Below are positions 36,181-47,467 of a stretch of DNA of 64,000 nt, piece by piece. The DNA lies in contig NZ_KB912877.1 in NCBI RefSeq assembly GCF_000383855.1, positions 750,465 to 814,464 of the forward strand, read 5' to 3'. The first letter of the stretch is position 1. Each line of letters begins with the position of its first letter. The position numbers and the translations under genes were made by a program. This DNA comes from Methylobacter marinus A45 (GTDB lineage: Bacteria > Pseudomonadota > Gammaproteobacteria > Methylococcales > Methylomonadaceae). The notes beneath the pieces were generated by a model, which was not told the DNA's origin, ran no database searches, and saw only the letters and a program-made list of their open reading frames with translations.

Positions 36181-36849
36181 TCAGCCGGCCGCTTTTTGCC
36201 GCGCTTCGGCCAGCGCCAGCAAGGCGTGGATCGCGGCCACTACCAGGGTGGAGCCGCCTTTGCGCCCGTCAATGACCATCCAGGGCACCGCGTCAATTTC
36301 GCTCATTACCGCTTTGGATTCGGCGGCGGAAACGAACCCCACCGGCATTCCGATCACCAGCGCGGGTTTGATCTGCCCGTCGTTGATCATGCGCACCACT
36401 TCCAGCAGCGCGGTCGGCGCATTGCCGACCGCGACGATGCCGCCGTCCAGCAAATTCAGCCGCTGCGCCTTGCGCATGGCCTGCACGGCACGGGTGCTGT
36501 TTTCGGCTTTGGCCTGGGCGACCACATCCTCATCGGCGATGAATTGATGCGTGGCGACACCAAAGTAATCCAGGCGCGGTTTGGACAAGCCCACGCAGAT
36601 CATTTCCACGTCGGCGACAATAGGCGCCCCCCGAATGATGGCCTGTAAACCGGCGGCCACCGCATCGGGATGGAAGCGGGTCAGGCCGTTGAATTCAAAA
36701 TCCGCCGAGGCGTGGATCATGCGCCGCACCACTTGCCATTGCTGCTCGCTATAGCTGTGCGGACCGGCCTCGTTGTCGACGATGGCAAACGAATCGTGTT
36801 CAATCCGGCGGCCGGCGTCGGTAAGCTGTTCGGTGACGATATTGTTCAT
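36181..36849 (-). CDS. cobH: Precorrin-8X (cobalt-precorrin-8) methylmutase
   Basis: 222 residues. Features include RMIHASADFEF with the catalytic His of the family, IVADVEMICVGLSKPRL, ALLEVVRMINDGQIKPALVIGMPVGFVSAAESK, and PWMVIDGRKGGSTLVVAAIHALL. It moves a methyl group from C11 to C12 to give (hydrogeno)cobyrinate. It lies 11 bp after cbiX in the operon. Confidence 0.95.
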   Translation of the reverse strand: MNNIVTEQLTDAGRRIEHDSFAIVDNEAGPHSYSEQQWQVVRRMIHASADFEFNGLTRFHPDAVAAGLQAIIRGAPIVADVEMICVGLSKPRLDYFGVATHQFIADEDVVAQAKAENSTRAVQAMRKAQRLNLLDGGIVAVGNAPTALLEVVRMINDGQIKPALVIGMPVGFVSAAESKAVMSEIDAVPWMVIDGRKGGSTLVVAAIHALLALAEARQKAAG

Positions 36850-36860
36850 GGTGTAACCTG

Positions 36861-37712
36861 TTATGCGTGATGATGAGCGTGGTGGCCGTGATCAGCGGCG
36901 AATTCGCGGTATTTGCAGCCGTCACACTCCATCATGACCGGGGGCTGCGTATGAGCGGCTTCATCGATGCGCCGTTCCAGCATGGCGTAAATTTCGTCCT
37001 CAAAGCCCAAATAATCGCCCTGGGCAAAACGGATGCGCGGATATTGGCTCTGCAAGCCCGCCATCTGGCGATGGATGCGCTCGATCAGCGTACCGGTGAA
37101 CAGATAGTACGGCAGCACCACAATCTGCCGCATTTCCAGCCTGGCCTGGCGTTGCACCATCGATTCCAGGCGCGGATGGGTGATGCCGGTAAAGGCAATA
37201 TCGACCATCGGGTGCTCGCCGTCTTCGTACAGCCAGCGCGCCATTTTGGCCACTTCGCCGTTGGCGACCCGGTCCGAAGAGCCGCGGCCCAGCAGAATGA
37301 CGCCGGTGTTGCGCGGGTCGGGCATGTCCAGGCTGGTCATGGCTTTGCGCAGATTGCGCTTGAGAATAGCCAGAATGTCCTCGCTGGCGCCCAGGTGGCG
37401 GCAATAGATAAACTCAACCTCCGGATGCCGCAGCCGGGCATGCTCGATATGCTCGGGGATCTCCATCTTGACGTGGCCGGCGGCATTGAGAATCAACGGC
37501 ACCACGACGACCTGCCCCCCGTGTCGGGCCGCGCGATCCAGACCTTCGTCAATCAGCACTTCGGCAAATTCGATAAAGCAGACTTCCAGGCGCCGTTGCG
37601 GTTGGCGGGCACGCCATTGATCGGCAAAGGCCTCGACTTCGAGATTGCCGGACGTCTCGCGCGAGCCGTGTCCGATCAATAAAATGGTTTGCTGATTCAT
37701 ATCCTGTCTCAT
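36861..37712 (-). CDS. cbiX: Sirohydrochlorin cobaltochelatase
   Basis: 283 residues with two CbiX halves: ILLIGHGSRETSGNLE with the metal-site His at the start, and GVILLGRGSSDRVANGE in the second half. The C-terminus has ECDGCKYR and a His-rich tail (HGHHAHHHA), which could hold cobalt, as in long CbiX proteins. It inserts Co2+ into sirohydrochlorin. ATG at 37712 overlaps the cobM stop (ATGA); the ATG at 37700 with AGGA nearby is the alternative. The 46 residues further upstream in this frame lie within cobM. Confidence 0.92.
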   Translation of the reverse strand: MRQDMNQQTILLIGHGSRETSGNLEVEAFADQWRARQPQRRLEVCFIEFAEVLIDEGLDRAARHGGQVVVVPLILNAAGHVKMEIPEHIEHARLRHPEVEFIYCRHLGASEDILAILKRNLRKAMTSLDMPDPRNTGVILLGRGSSDRVANGEVAKMARWLYEDGEHPMVDIAFTGITHPRLESMVQRQARLEMRQIVVLPYYLFTGTLIERIHRQMAGLQSQYPRIRFAQGDYLGFEDEIYAMLERRIDEAAHTQPPVMMECDGCKYREFAADHGHHAHHHA

Positions 37713-38518
37713 GGTTTGACGGCCTTGCGGAAACGATGCGAAAACCCGGCATCGTAGAGTTTTGAATGCCGGATCTCCGGCCAATGGCGGGCGCCCAGTG
37801 CCGGGCTGGCAATGATCATCGCCTGGCTGTTGATCTTTTCGGCGCGGCACTTTTCGCGAATGTCCTTAAGCGTGCCGCGGACGATCTTTTCTTCATGCGG
37901 CCAGCTGGCTTTTTGCACCACCAGGATCGGCGCTTCTTCGTCCCAGCCTGCGGCAAGCAAAGCCCGTTGCACATCCGACAGCAGGGTGATGGATAAAAAG
38001 ATGCATAGCGTGGTGTGATGCGAAGCCAGGGATTCCAGATCCTCGCCTGCCGGCATCGGCGTGCGTCCGGCCACACGGGTGAGGATCACCGTCTGCGTCA
38101 CCTCGGGCAGGGTCAGCGTTTCGCCAGCCGCGGCGGCAGAAGCCATCGCCGAAGACACTCCCGGCACTACGGCCCAGGGAATACCCGCCGCATCGAGCGG
38201 CTGTACCATTTCGACCAGTGCGCCATACAGCCCGGGATCGCCGGTTTGCAACCGTACCACGGTTTTATGCTGCCGCGCCTGCTCTATCAACCAGCCAGTA
38301 ATTTCCTCCAGGGTCATGTCTTTCGAGTCGCGGACCAGGCAGGTAGCCGGGGCGTAAAGGGTAGCGGCCTCATTGACCAGGGAGCCGGCGTAGAGCACGG
38401 CGCCGGCCTGCCGCAGCAGGCGCTGGCCTTTGACGGTAATGAGCTCCGGGTCGCCGGGGCCTGCGCCGACGAACCAGACCTGGCCAGTGGCGCCTTCGGT
38501 GTTATTGGAAAGAGTCAT
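37709..38518 (-). CDS. cobM: Precorrin-4 C11-methyltransferase
   Basis: A 269-residue SAM-dependent methylase. VWFVGAGPGDPELITVKGQ is the first loop; LQTGDPGLYGALVEMV, VVPGVSSAMASAAAAGETLTLPEVTQ and LTRVAGRTPMP are strongly CobM/CbiF-like. It methylates C11. It overlaps cbtA upstream by 4 bp and cbiX downstream by 4 bp. Confidence 0.95.
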   Translation of the reverse strand: MTLSNNTEGATGQVWFVGAGPGDPELITVKGQRLLRQAGAVLYAGSLVNEAATLYAPATCLVRDSKDMTLEEITGWLIEQARQHKTVVRLQTGDPGLYGALVEMVQPLDAAGIPWAVVPGVSSAMASAAAAGETLTLPEVTQTVILTRVAGRTPMPAGEDLESLASHHTTLCIFLSITLLSDVQRALLAAGWDEEAPILVVQKASWPHEEKIVRGTLKDIREKCRAEKINSQAMIIASPALGARHWPEIRHSKLYDAGFSHRFRKAVKP

Positions 38519-39207
38519 TCGCTTCTGCCTTGCAAACGGTTAAAGATCAGTGCCGAGAGCACGCCCAATACCATCCAGAACGCCGCGTTACTGAGCGCGC
38601 TGGCCCAGCGGAACTGGTTTTGCAACAGCGCCGGCGCCAGGCTTTCATCCACTTCAGGCTGCGGCGCACCCAGCAGATGCGGTATCAGCAACAGCAGCAC
38701 GCCGGCCATCCTTAGCGGCCAGTTGTCCTGTAGAAAAACCAGCCCAAGCCCGCCCGCGGTCGCCACCACCGTACCCAGCCACCAGTATTGCCTTACCATC
38801 AGATCCGCGGCTGTCGTGCCCGGCAGGTCCGGCGGCAGCCCTATGGCCGGGGCGGCAAAAAATACCGCGTAGCCGGCCAATCCCCAGGCCAGGCCCCGCC
38901 CTATTCCAGGCGGCTTTCGCAGTGAGTAAGCCCCCGTCAGCATCAGCGCAAAGCCGATGGCCATCACTATATTGCTGCCGGCCGTTGATAAGGTCCGCTG
39001 CCAGCCGTCTTCCGGTTGCCAGGCCAGTTCATCGAGCCCAGGGTCGATAGCATGCTCATGATGAACCGCTTCAGCGGCAACTTCATAGGTTTCGGCCTGA
39101 AGAATCAACGGCGTCACCCAGAAAATCTGCAGCATGGACAGCAGCAGCGCCGCGACAATACCGGCCGGTAGCGCGGAAAATACAATATGTTTGAACGTGC
39201 CGGGCAT
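38515..39207 (-). CDS. cbtA: Cobalt transporter subunit CbtA
   Basis: 230 residues with about five membrane spans (IVFSALPAGIVAALLLSMLQIFWVTPLIL at the start). It has the soluble loop with HHEHAIDPG and EDGWQRTLST, GIGRGLAWGLAGYAVFFAAPAIGLPPDLPG and a C-terminal span. This matches CbtA, a proposed B12-regulated cobalt transporter. ATG at 39207 overlaps the cbtB stop (TGATG). Confidence 0.9.
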   Translation of the reverse strand: MPGTFKHIVFSALPAGIVAALLLSMLQIFWVTPLILQAETYEVAAEAVHHEHAIDPGLDELAWQPEDGWQRTLSTAGSNIVMAIGFALMLTGAYSLRKPPGIGRGLAWGLAGYAVFFAAPAIGLPPDLPGTTAADLMVRQYWWLGTVVATAGGLGLVFLQDNWPLRMAGVLLLLIPHLLGAPQPEVDESLAPALLQNQFRWASALSNAAFWMVLGVLSALIFNRLQGRSE

Positions 39208-39386
39208 CAGTGGCAAGGAAAGCCGGTAGCATGGCGGGTATCGTGGGTCGCGTTATGCACTTCGGCAATCGGGGCAAAGCCAACAACCAGCAGCAGGGCA
39301 AAGCCCAGCATAATCGCTGATAAGGCGGGAATCAGGCGTGTGGTTGTCAGGCGAAGCGTCTGGCTTGAATGGGGTTCAGCGAGCAT
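39207..39386 (-). CDS. cbtB: Cobalt transporter subunit CbtB
   Basis: A 59-residue protein: one membrane span (ALSAIMLGFALLLVVGFAPI, about 21-40) and the C-terminal His-rich metal motif HNATHDTRHATGFPCH. This layout is diagnostic for CbtB. ATG at 39386 has TTAGGAAACCCGAC upstream. It is the first gene after the cobalamin riboswitch and ends by a one-base overlap with cbtA. Confidence 0.92.
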   Translation of the reverse strand: MLAEPHSSQTLRLTTTRLIPALSAIMLGFALLLVVGFAPIAEVHNATHDTRHATGFPCH

Positions 39387-39419
39387 GTCGGGTTTCCTAA
39401 TAAAGTAAGGGATGGGAGC

Positions 39420-39704
39420 CGACTGCTATCTTGGGAAAACACGTACGCGTAATACAGCCCGGGCTGCGTCACTGGCATACGGCTCCCCTCCGGAGTCGGT
39501 GTCCTTCATATGATCAGGCCGGCCTTCTGGCTTGCCGTCATCTGTATCGACCCGCCTTCCCGTTCCTAACGTACAGTGGCATAGAGGTGATACATCAGGC
39601 TTACAGCAGCGGGGGCTGCGCCGGATTTGACCGAACCTGAGGCCAATCGCACCGGACTTTCCGTTTCACCCTGGCGCGCGGACCGCGCGCCAGGGCACCT
39701 AATC
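39420..39704 (-). promoter_or_regulatory. Cobalamin riboswitch and downstream expression platform
   Basis: Read on the minus strand from 39704, a long GC hairpin (39669-39695) leads into GGGTGAAACGGAAAGTCCGGTGCG, then GCAGCCCCCGCTGCTGTAAGCC, CCACTG, GGGAAGGCGGG and the B12 box AGCCAGAAGGCCGGCC at 39517-39532. These are the conserved aptamer segments in order. Between the aptamer and cbtB, GGGAGCCG and CGGCTCCC can pair and may form the switching hairpin. Adenosylcobalamin binding should lower expression of the whole operon. Confidence 0.92.
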
Positions 39705-39730
39705 ATTGCGGCAAGTATAAACCAATCCGA

Positions 39731-39926
39731 TTGAAAACTGAATCTGGCGCGCTGACACAAACGCTGACGGCTGTCGAATGCTGGGTCAGCGATAACGGCG
39801 CGGGTATTCCCGAAGATCGCCTTACCGTCATCTTCGACAAGCTGGAAACCGATCCGGAAAAAGAGGGAGAGTAAGCAAGGCATCGGCTCGACCTTCCGGT
39901 TCACGCTTCCCGGCCAGACGCATTAG
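39731..39926 (+). pseudogene. Histidine kinase C-terminal remnant (HATPase), frameshifted
   Basis: From 39731 one frame reads ...CWVSDNGAGIPEDRLTVIFDKLE, the N/G1-box region of a histidine kinase ATPase domain, and stops at 39874. From 39879 a second frame reads GIGSTFRFTLPGQTH and stops at 39926, the G2 box and C-terminus of the same domain. The piece between them is missing and the front of the kinase is absent. It lies between the riboswitch promoter region and mocA, and cannot make a working kinase. Confidence 0.75.
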
Positions 39927-40066
39927 CGGCGCCAGTCTGAAGGATCTTGCTAATCAGGCTGCGGCGGTGTTAGTCTTGCCGGCTCTATTCACCCAAAACC
40001 AGCCATACCGATGAATATTCATGCATCAGTCTTGCGAAACCGTCATCCAGGGTTGTACTTAAGCTG

Positions 40067-40660
40067 ATGGCCCCGATTGTCGGCATACTGCTGGCCGCCG
40101 GAGCCAGCCGGCGCTTTGGCGCCGACAAACTGAGCCATCTGTTGCCCGATGGCGACCTGGTTGCAGTGCGTGCCTGCCGCAACTTGTTGGCCGGCACCGA
40201 TGCGGTGCTGGCGGTGGTCCGCCCCGGCAGCGAGGCATTGGCGGCCCGACTGCGGGCCGAAGGCGCGGCGGTTCAGATCTGCGTCGATGCCGATCAAGGG
40301 ATGGGCGCGAGCCTGGCTTGTGGCGTTCGCGCCCGACCGGAAGCCGCGGGCTGGCTGGTCGCGCTGGCGGACATGCCGTGGATAGCGTCCGCGACCATCC
40401 AAAGCGTGGCCGATGCGCTACGCTCGGGCGCCCGGATCGCGGCGCCGTGCTGGCAAGGCCGGCGCGGGCATCCGGTAGGCTTTTCACCGGTCTTGGGCCC
40501 GAACCTGGCGGCATTGAACGGCGACACCGGCGCGAAAACGGTGATTCAGGCCCATCTGGAACAGCTCCGCCTTATCGACTGCGATGACCCGGGCGTGCTT
40601 CGGGACATCGACAGACCGGAGGATGTGGACATCCGGACAGAAATAGGGACATCATCATGA
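40067..40660 (+). CDS. mocA: MocA-like molybdenum cofactor nucleotidyltransferase
   Basis: A 197-residue nucleotidyltransferase with LLAAGASRRFGADKL (the GxxxRFGxxK nucleotide loop), VDADQGMGASLACGV, ALADMPW and GHPVGF. This is the MocA/MobA-like family that adds CMP (or GMP) to molybdopterin. The gene overlaps xdhC by 4 bp and stands before a xanthine-dehydrogenase-family enzyme, which uses molybdopterin cytosine dinucleotide. A cytidylyltransferase role for that enzyme is the natural reading. Confidence 0.87.
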   Translation: MAPIVGILLAAGASRRFGADKLSHLLPDGDLVAVRACRNLLAGTDAVLAVVRPGSEALAARLRAEGAAVQICVDADQGMGASLACGVRARPEAAGWLVALADMPWIASATIQSVADALRSGARIAAPCWQGRRGHPVGFSPVLGPNLAALNGDTGAKTVIQAHLEQLRLIDCDDPGVLRDIDRPEDVDIRTEIGTSS

Positions 40661-41454
40661 GCCGGGACCTTCTCAACCTTCAGCTGGAACTGCACGAAGC
40701 GCGCCGCCCTTATGCGCTGGCCACGGTAGTGGAAATACTGGGCTCATCCTCGGCCAAACCGGCCTCCAAGGCGCTGATCGACCTGTCGGGCAAGGTGATT
40801 GCCGGCTGGGTGGGCGGCGGCTGCGCGCAGTCCATGGTGTCCGGGACAGCGCTTGAGTGCCTTGATACAGGAGAACCCCGCGTGATCGAAATTGACCTGA
40901 ACGATGAAGTGTTCGGCGCCGGCATGCCTTGCGGCGGCAGCATGCGCGTGTATGTCGAACCGGTCTTACCCAAGCCCCTGCTCTGGCTGATGGGACACGG
41001 GCGCATCGTGGAAAGCCTTTGCGAATTCGCCCAGCGCTTAGGCTTCGATGTGATCGTCAACGACCCGCAGGCCACCGTCGAGCGCTTTCCCACGGCCCTG
41101 CGCGTGATCAGCGACGACAGCCGCTATCAGCAATTGCAGCCGCAAACGGGCGATTTCGTGGTCATCGCCACGCATCACAAGGGCGATTACGACTCCCTGA
41201 CCCGTGCGCTGCAATCGGAAGCCTTGTATATATCGCTGGTCGCCAGCCGCAAGCGCGCCAAACTGGTACTGGAGCGATTGCGCCAAGAGGGCTGCCCCGA
41301 GACCCGCCTCGCCAGGGTACGGGCGCCTGCCGGACTGAACCTGGGCGCGAAGCTGCCGGAAGAGATCGCCTTGTCCATCGTCAGCGAAATGGTGCTGGTA
41401 AGGCGGGGCGGCTGCGGCGAGCCATTGAGCAAAACACTGCCGGCGACGGACTAA
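40657..41454 (+). CDS. XdhC/CoxI-family molybdenum-enzyme maturation factor
   Basis: 265 residues. N-terminal XdhC/CoxI domain: ALATVVEILGSSSAKPASKALI and GWVGGGCAQS; C-terminal Rossmann domain: LLWLMGHGRIVESLC, FVVIATHHKGDYDSL, YISLVASRKRA. Proteins of this family bind the molybdenum cofactor and help sulfurate and insert it into xanthine-dehydrogenase-type enzymes. It overlaps mocA by 4 bp and precedes the enzyme subunits by about 140 bp. Confidence 0.9.
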   Translation: MSRDLLNLQLELHEARRPYALATVVEILGSSSAKPASKALIDLSGKVIAGWVGGGCAQSMVSGTALECLDTGEPRVIEIDLNDEVFGAGMPCGGSMRVYVEPVLPKPLLWLMGHGRIVESLCEFAQRLGFDVIVNDPQATVERFPTALRVISDDSRYQQLQPQTGDFVVIATHHKGDYDSLTRALQSEALYISLVASRKRAKLVLERLRQEGCPETRLARVRAPAGLNLGAKLPEEIALSIVSEMVLVRRGGCGEPLSKTLPATD

Positions 41455-41594
41455 GTAACAGGCGGATTCCGCCACAAGCCGCCGCTTAGGCGCCTTTACG
41501 CTCCGATGAAGCCTGTGTAGAATTCCGGCCAACACGCAGCCGATACCTAAGGCCGGCACCTTGCATTTTTAACGACTCGAGGGAGAAATGCCCC

Positions 41595-42061
41595 ATGACC
41601 ACGCTCAATATCAACGGCAAGCCCCATCAGGTCGACTTGCCGGCGGACACCCCCCTGCTCTGGGCCCTGCGCGACCATCTGGGCCTGACCGGCACCAAGT
41701 TCGGTTGCGGCATGGCTTTGTGCGGCGCCTGCACGGTGCATCTCGACGGTGAACCCACGCGCGCCTGCGTGACGCCCATCTCGGCCGCCATCGACAAAAA
41801 AATCGTTACCATCGAAGCCATCGACCAGGATGCGACCGGGAAGAAAGTCCAGGAGGCTTGGCTGGCGCTGGGCGTGCCGCAATGCGGTTATTGCCAGCCC
41901 GGCCAGGTCATGGCGGCCACGGCCCTGCTCAAACAAAAACCCCAACCCACCGATGCCGATATCGATGCGGCCATGAGCGGCAATATCTGCCGGTGCGGCA
42001 CCTATCCCCGCATACGCGCCGCCATCAAACAGGTTGCCGGACTGAAGAAGGAGACCAAGTC

Positions 42062-42065
<4 letters not shown>
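41595..42065 (+). CDS. iorA: Isoquinoline 1-oxidoreductase-type small subunit, two [2Fe-2S] clusters
   Basis: 156 residues. A plant-type [2Fe-2S] ferredoxin domain has [12 protein letters not shown] and a following Cys in RACVTP. The second domain has CGYCQPGQ and CRCGTYPRI. This is the small subunit of molybdenum hydroxylases such as isoquinoline 1-oxidoreductase or aldehyde dehydrogenase. It overlaps the large-subunit gene by 4 bp. The natural substrate, probably an N-heterocycle or aldehyde, cannot be told from sequence. Confidence 0.9.
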
Positions 42066-44395
<2,330 letters not shown>

Positions 44396-44407
44396 TCGCT
44401 TCCTGAT

Positions 44408-44428
44408 CCTGCCGGCTGCGCCGGCAGG
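44408..44428 (+). terminator. Possible terminator hairpin after iorB
   Basis: CCTGCCGG-CTGCG-CCGGCAGG, a perfect 8-bp stem 12 bp past the iorB stop. No T run follows, so it may pause or protect the RNA instead. Confidence 0.5.
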
Positions 44429-44666
44429 TCTGTTCCATGCCCCCATTTTGGCCCCGACACAGCTAGACCGTAATGATACGGATGGCAATTCGGCCGGAAA
44501 CATGAATAATCATCATTGCAAAGATAGCGGAAATCTTACCCGGATCAGTGTCAATGATTCACCATGCATCGACACGATCTGCCCGCTGCCGTATGTCATC
44601 GGCAGCCGATTACTCAGCACATGAGGGATGGATAATTCTCACACTCACAGATAAGGAGGACGACCC

Positions 44667-44945
44667 ATGCATGTTCAACCGCCTGAGAGTGACCACCCGC
44701 CAGGAACTTTCTGCGAAAGGACGGCGGAAGCAATCAAATCCTTAAAGCAAGAAATCGAAACCAGGACGCGCGAAATTGAAAACCAGAAACAGCAACTTAC
44801 TGAGCTGAAAGCCCAGCCCAGTCCAGATGCTGACCGCATCCTGGAGATCAATAGTCTAGTGCGAGAGTTGGAGGATGAACTGGAAACGAACCAGGAGGAA
44901 CTGACCGTGCTCGAGGAAGAATTTAATGAGGAATGCTTGCCGTAA
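44667..44945 (+). CDS. Small coiled-coil protein, unknown function
   Basis: 92 residues, strongly acidic. Two helical heptad stretches are visible: AIKSLKQEIETRTREIENQKQQLTELK and ILEINSLVRELEDELETNQEELTVLEEEF. A short Pro-rich N-terminus (HVQPPESDHPPG) and one Cys precede them. The ATG at 44667 has an excellent AAGGAGG 7 nt upstream. It stands alone, so no function is suggested. Confidence 0.72.
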   Translation: MHVQPPESDHPPGTFCERTAEAIKSLKQEIETRTREIENQKQQLTELKAQPSPDADRILEINSLVRELEDELETNQEELTVLEEEFNEECLP

Positions 44946-44976
44946 AATCTGGCCGTATTGGCAAATACCCTCTGCT

Positions 44977-45201
44977 ATCCCTTCGGGCTCGTGGGAGCGA
45001 TGTCTTTATGCCATTTGGATATAACATCGCGATCTAAAATCGCCCGGCAAGTCGCGATGTAGGCATCGCTCCCACCCATCGTGACCCGCATTAAAACCAT
45101 GTCATTATTCAATGCAGAGTCCTGAGGGCGGCTTTGAAAGGCTGGGTGAACAATGCCCGGCGCGGCGGACGGCATAACCGTCTGTCTATGCGTAACATCG
45201 G
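44977..45201. repeat. Interspersed repeat, family C copy 2
   Basis: About 225 bp matching 12967-13173 in the same direction. The left arm of its central palindrome is disrupted (GTCTTTATGCCATTTGGATATAA is inserted or altered), while the right arm GCGATGTAGGCATCGCTCCCA is intact. Past it, 45202-45608 shows no gene I can support; a TATAAT occurs near 45433. Confidence 0.8.
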
Positions 45202-45608
45202 ATATTGAGGCTTTTTACAGCCGCGACTGACCGCACTCGGCCAATGGCTATTTAACGCCCCTCGCCTCCTTTCGCGCCCAACCCGGCATCGAACAGAGCC
45301 TCATCAGGTCCCGCCAGCCATGACGATCGCGCGATCGAGCGCGTCAATGAATGGCCGAGCAAAATGCCGGCCGCCTGCCGCCTCGACCTATCCCAACGCG
45401 TGGAAGTTACCATGTCGCGCTATGTCCGGCTATAATACAGGCACTCGATCCCGCAACGCGTGCTCGGCCATATCATATCAGTCCAAACCTTGCAAAACCG
45501 GCGCGAGAAATGCCCGGAATTGCTTAACAAACGCGTTTGTAATCAGACGGGACTTGATATTTTCCTAACCCCGAAATCTTGTCAAATGCACATAGGAGCA
45601 GCCGCAGG

Positions 45609-47144
45609 ATGACTGCCGAACTTTTTATTTACTCTGTCATTCAGTTACTTGGAACCGCCGGCGCATTCTTTCTTGCCTATCGGTCTTTCCAGAAACGCCG
45701 GATTCAGCTAGGCGATGAGCCGACACTGCCTCAATATTTTTCCCGCAGAACCACCTATTGGATAGGGATCGCGACGTACTGCACGTTTATCGCGGCATCT
45801 TACTTGTTGCTCACCTCGCGGTGGCTGCCCTTGGAACCGCTGGTGACGCTCATCGTGAAGAGCATCCGCTCGCGGGATTTGACCAGCCTGCTGAACGGAC
45901 TGGACGGAAACACGATCATTCCTTTGATTGCCGCCGGACTGTTTCTTTTTTTTATCGCCTGGGAAAACAAATTTAACCCCATACTGATTTTAAGGGACAG
46001 CATCCACGACGCTTTCGCGATTCCGACCAAAGCGGTAGAAGTCTATAACGCGTTAATCACGTCGAGATTATCGGCGGTCGACGACAGCCTGAAGAGCCAA
46101 ATCGCCAATCGTCTGCTGGCGCCGAGCATTGACCCGGGCGATTTCGAAAAATCCAGCGCCACGGTCGAATACAAATGGGCGCATAACTGCCTGCTTTTCG
46201 ACCAGATACAGAGCTACGCCAACCAGTCATCGTTTCGGCGTTTTTTTAACGAACCGTCGCTCAAATGGGGTGAAATCTGTATCTCCTACAACGCGATGTC
46301 TGAGAAAGTCATCGTCTGGAGAGAATCGGAACCTCACTACACCAAGACAGTAAACCTGATCAAGGAACTGGACCACCTGACCGGCCTGCTCTGTCGTCTG
46401 CTCGCCTCACTGGTCGTGTTCGGGAGCGCAAGCGAAAATGATATCTGGACAACCGTAAAGCAACTCGGCGGCAACGTCCACGAGGCTCGCCTTAAACATA
46501 CTTATAAATATATTCTGCAATTCATGGCCGCCACTTCCATCGGGGTCATACTGGGCCGGGAGACTTCGGTGGCGCTGCACAATGCCTTCCTGTTTCCCGA
46601 TGAACCGCTGGCGCACTTCGACGGCAACACCCTCCGCTGGATCGCCTATGTGATTCCGATGTATGTCCTGCCGATAGCGCTGGTCTTTATTTCACGAACG
46701 CTCGCCTTCAGGCAGCAACAGGAACATTCCGATCAAAATTATGGCTTCTATATGGCCATGATGATAATGGGGTTCATTGTCAGCACCACGGTATCGACGC
46801 TTGTTCTCGAGTTGACTTTCTACCGCAGGGAATCGTTCGATTTTCTGGAAAGCTTCATACAGCATATGCGCTGGGGAATCCTGCCGGCACTCATGTGCGG
46901 TTTTGTGGCTTATCGAATGGACACGCCGGTAAGCGATTCGGAAGCCCCGGGTAAACTCATTATAGCTGCCGGCTTGCGTTTTTTAGGCTGGGGATCGGTC
47001 GCCGTCATTATCATGCTGTATGCGACCGACGACATGACCGTGCCGGAGCCCAACCTGCGTTTCACCATTGTTGGCACATCCTTCTTCGTGATCGGTCTGT
47101 TGGGAGCGGCTGCCCGTTTCAAAACGGCAGGGCCTGATGATTAG
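45609..47144 (+). CDS. Multi-span inner-membrane protein of unknown function
   Basis: 511 residues. Three spans at about 5-25, 50-70 and 102-118, a soluble region of about 170 residues, then roughly six further spans from about 300 (FMAATSIGVILG, WIAYVIPMYVLPIALVFI, FYMAMMIMGFIVSTTVSTLVLEL, GILPALMCGFVAY, AAGLRFLGWGSVAVIIML, IVGTSFFVIGLLGAAA). No transporter or enzyme motif is recognised. I start at ATG 45609 with AGGAGC about 9 nt upstream; a TTG at 45579 would add ten polar residues. Single gene, convergent with rtcB. Confidence 0.72.
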   Translation: MTAELFIYSVIQLLGTAGAFFLAYRSFQKRRIQLGDEPTLPQYFSRRTTYWIGIATYCTFIAASYLLLTSRWLPLEPLVTLIVKSIRSRDLTSLLNGLDGNTIIPLIAAGLFLFFIAWENKFNPILILRDSIHDAFAIPTKAVEVYNALITSRLSAVDDSLKSQIANRLLAPSIDPGDFEKSSATVEYKWAHNCLLFDQIQSYANQSSFRRFFNEPSLKWGEICISYNAMSEKVIVWRESEPHYTKTVNLIKELDHLTGLLCRLLASLVVFGSASENDIWTTVKQLGGNVHEARLKHTYKYILQFMAATSIGVILGRETSVALHNAFLFPDEPLAHFDGNTLRWIAYVIPMYVLPIALVFISRTLAFRQQQEHSDQNYGFYMAMMIMGFIVSTTVSTLVLELTFYRRESFDFLESFIQHMRWGILPALMCGFVAYRMDTPVSDSEAPGKLIIAAGLRFLGWGSVAVIIMLYATDDMTVPEPNLRFTIVGTSFFVIGLLGAAARFKTAGPDD

Positions 47145-47379
47145 GATTAGCCGTTTCATGCTTGTGATTGCATTCCGGGAAGGCGTCATCTGATGTGATG
47201 CAGCGCTGCAGGGTCGAATTGACTTGCCCCTGTTGGGTACTCGAGCCGAGGCGCGCTGTAAACGACCGGATTGTTGTTTCGTGCGAATACCCCATTAAAT
47301 TTAGCGGCGGTTACACGGATTCTTATACGCTTCTGCCAAATCGACAACTGATTTCAGTATCATGGACAGTCACAAGCAG

Positions 47380-47428
47380 CTCAAAAATCGGGGCGGATAT
47401 GCGGCACACTTGTCCGCATATCCGCCCC
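47380..47428 (-). terminator. Strong terminator for the rtcB operon
   Basis: A perfect 15-bp inverted repeat, GGGGCGGATATGCGG (47390-47404) and CCGCATATCCGCCCC (47414-47428), with a 9-base loop. On the minus strand it is followed by GATTTTTG. It lies 40 bp past rtcB. The rest of the gap 47145-47467 shows nothing I can support. Confidence 0.85.
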
Positions 47429-47467
47429 GCTGATGTTAACGTTGATTGGCAAAAGGCCGTCGACACC

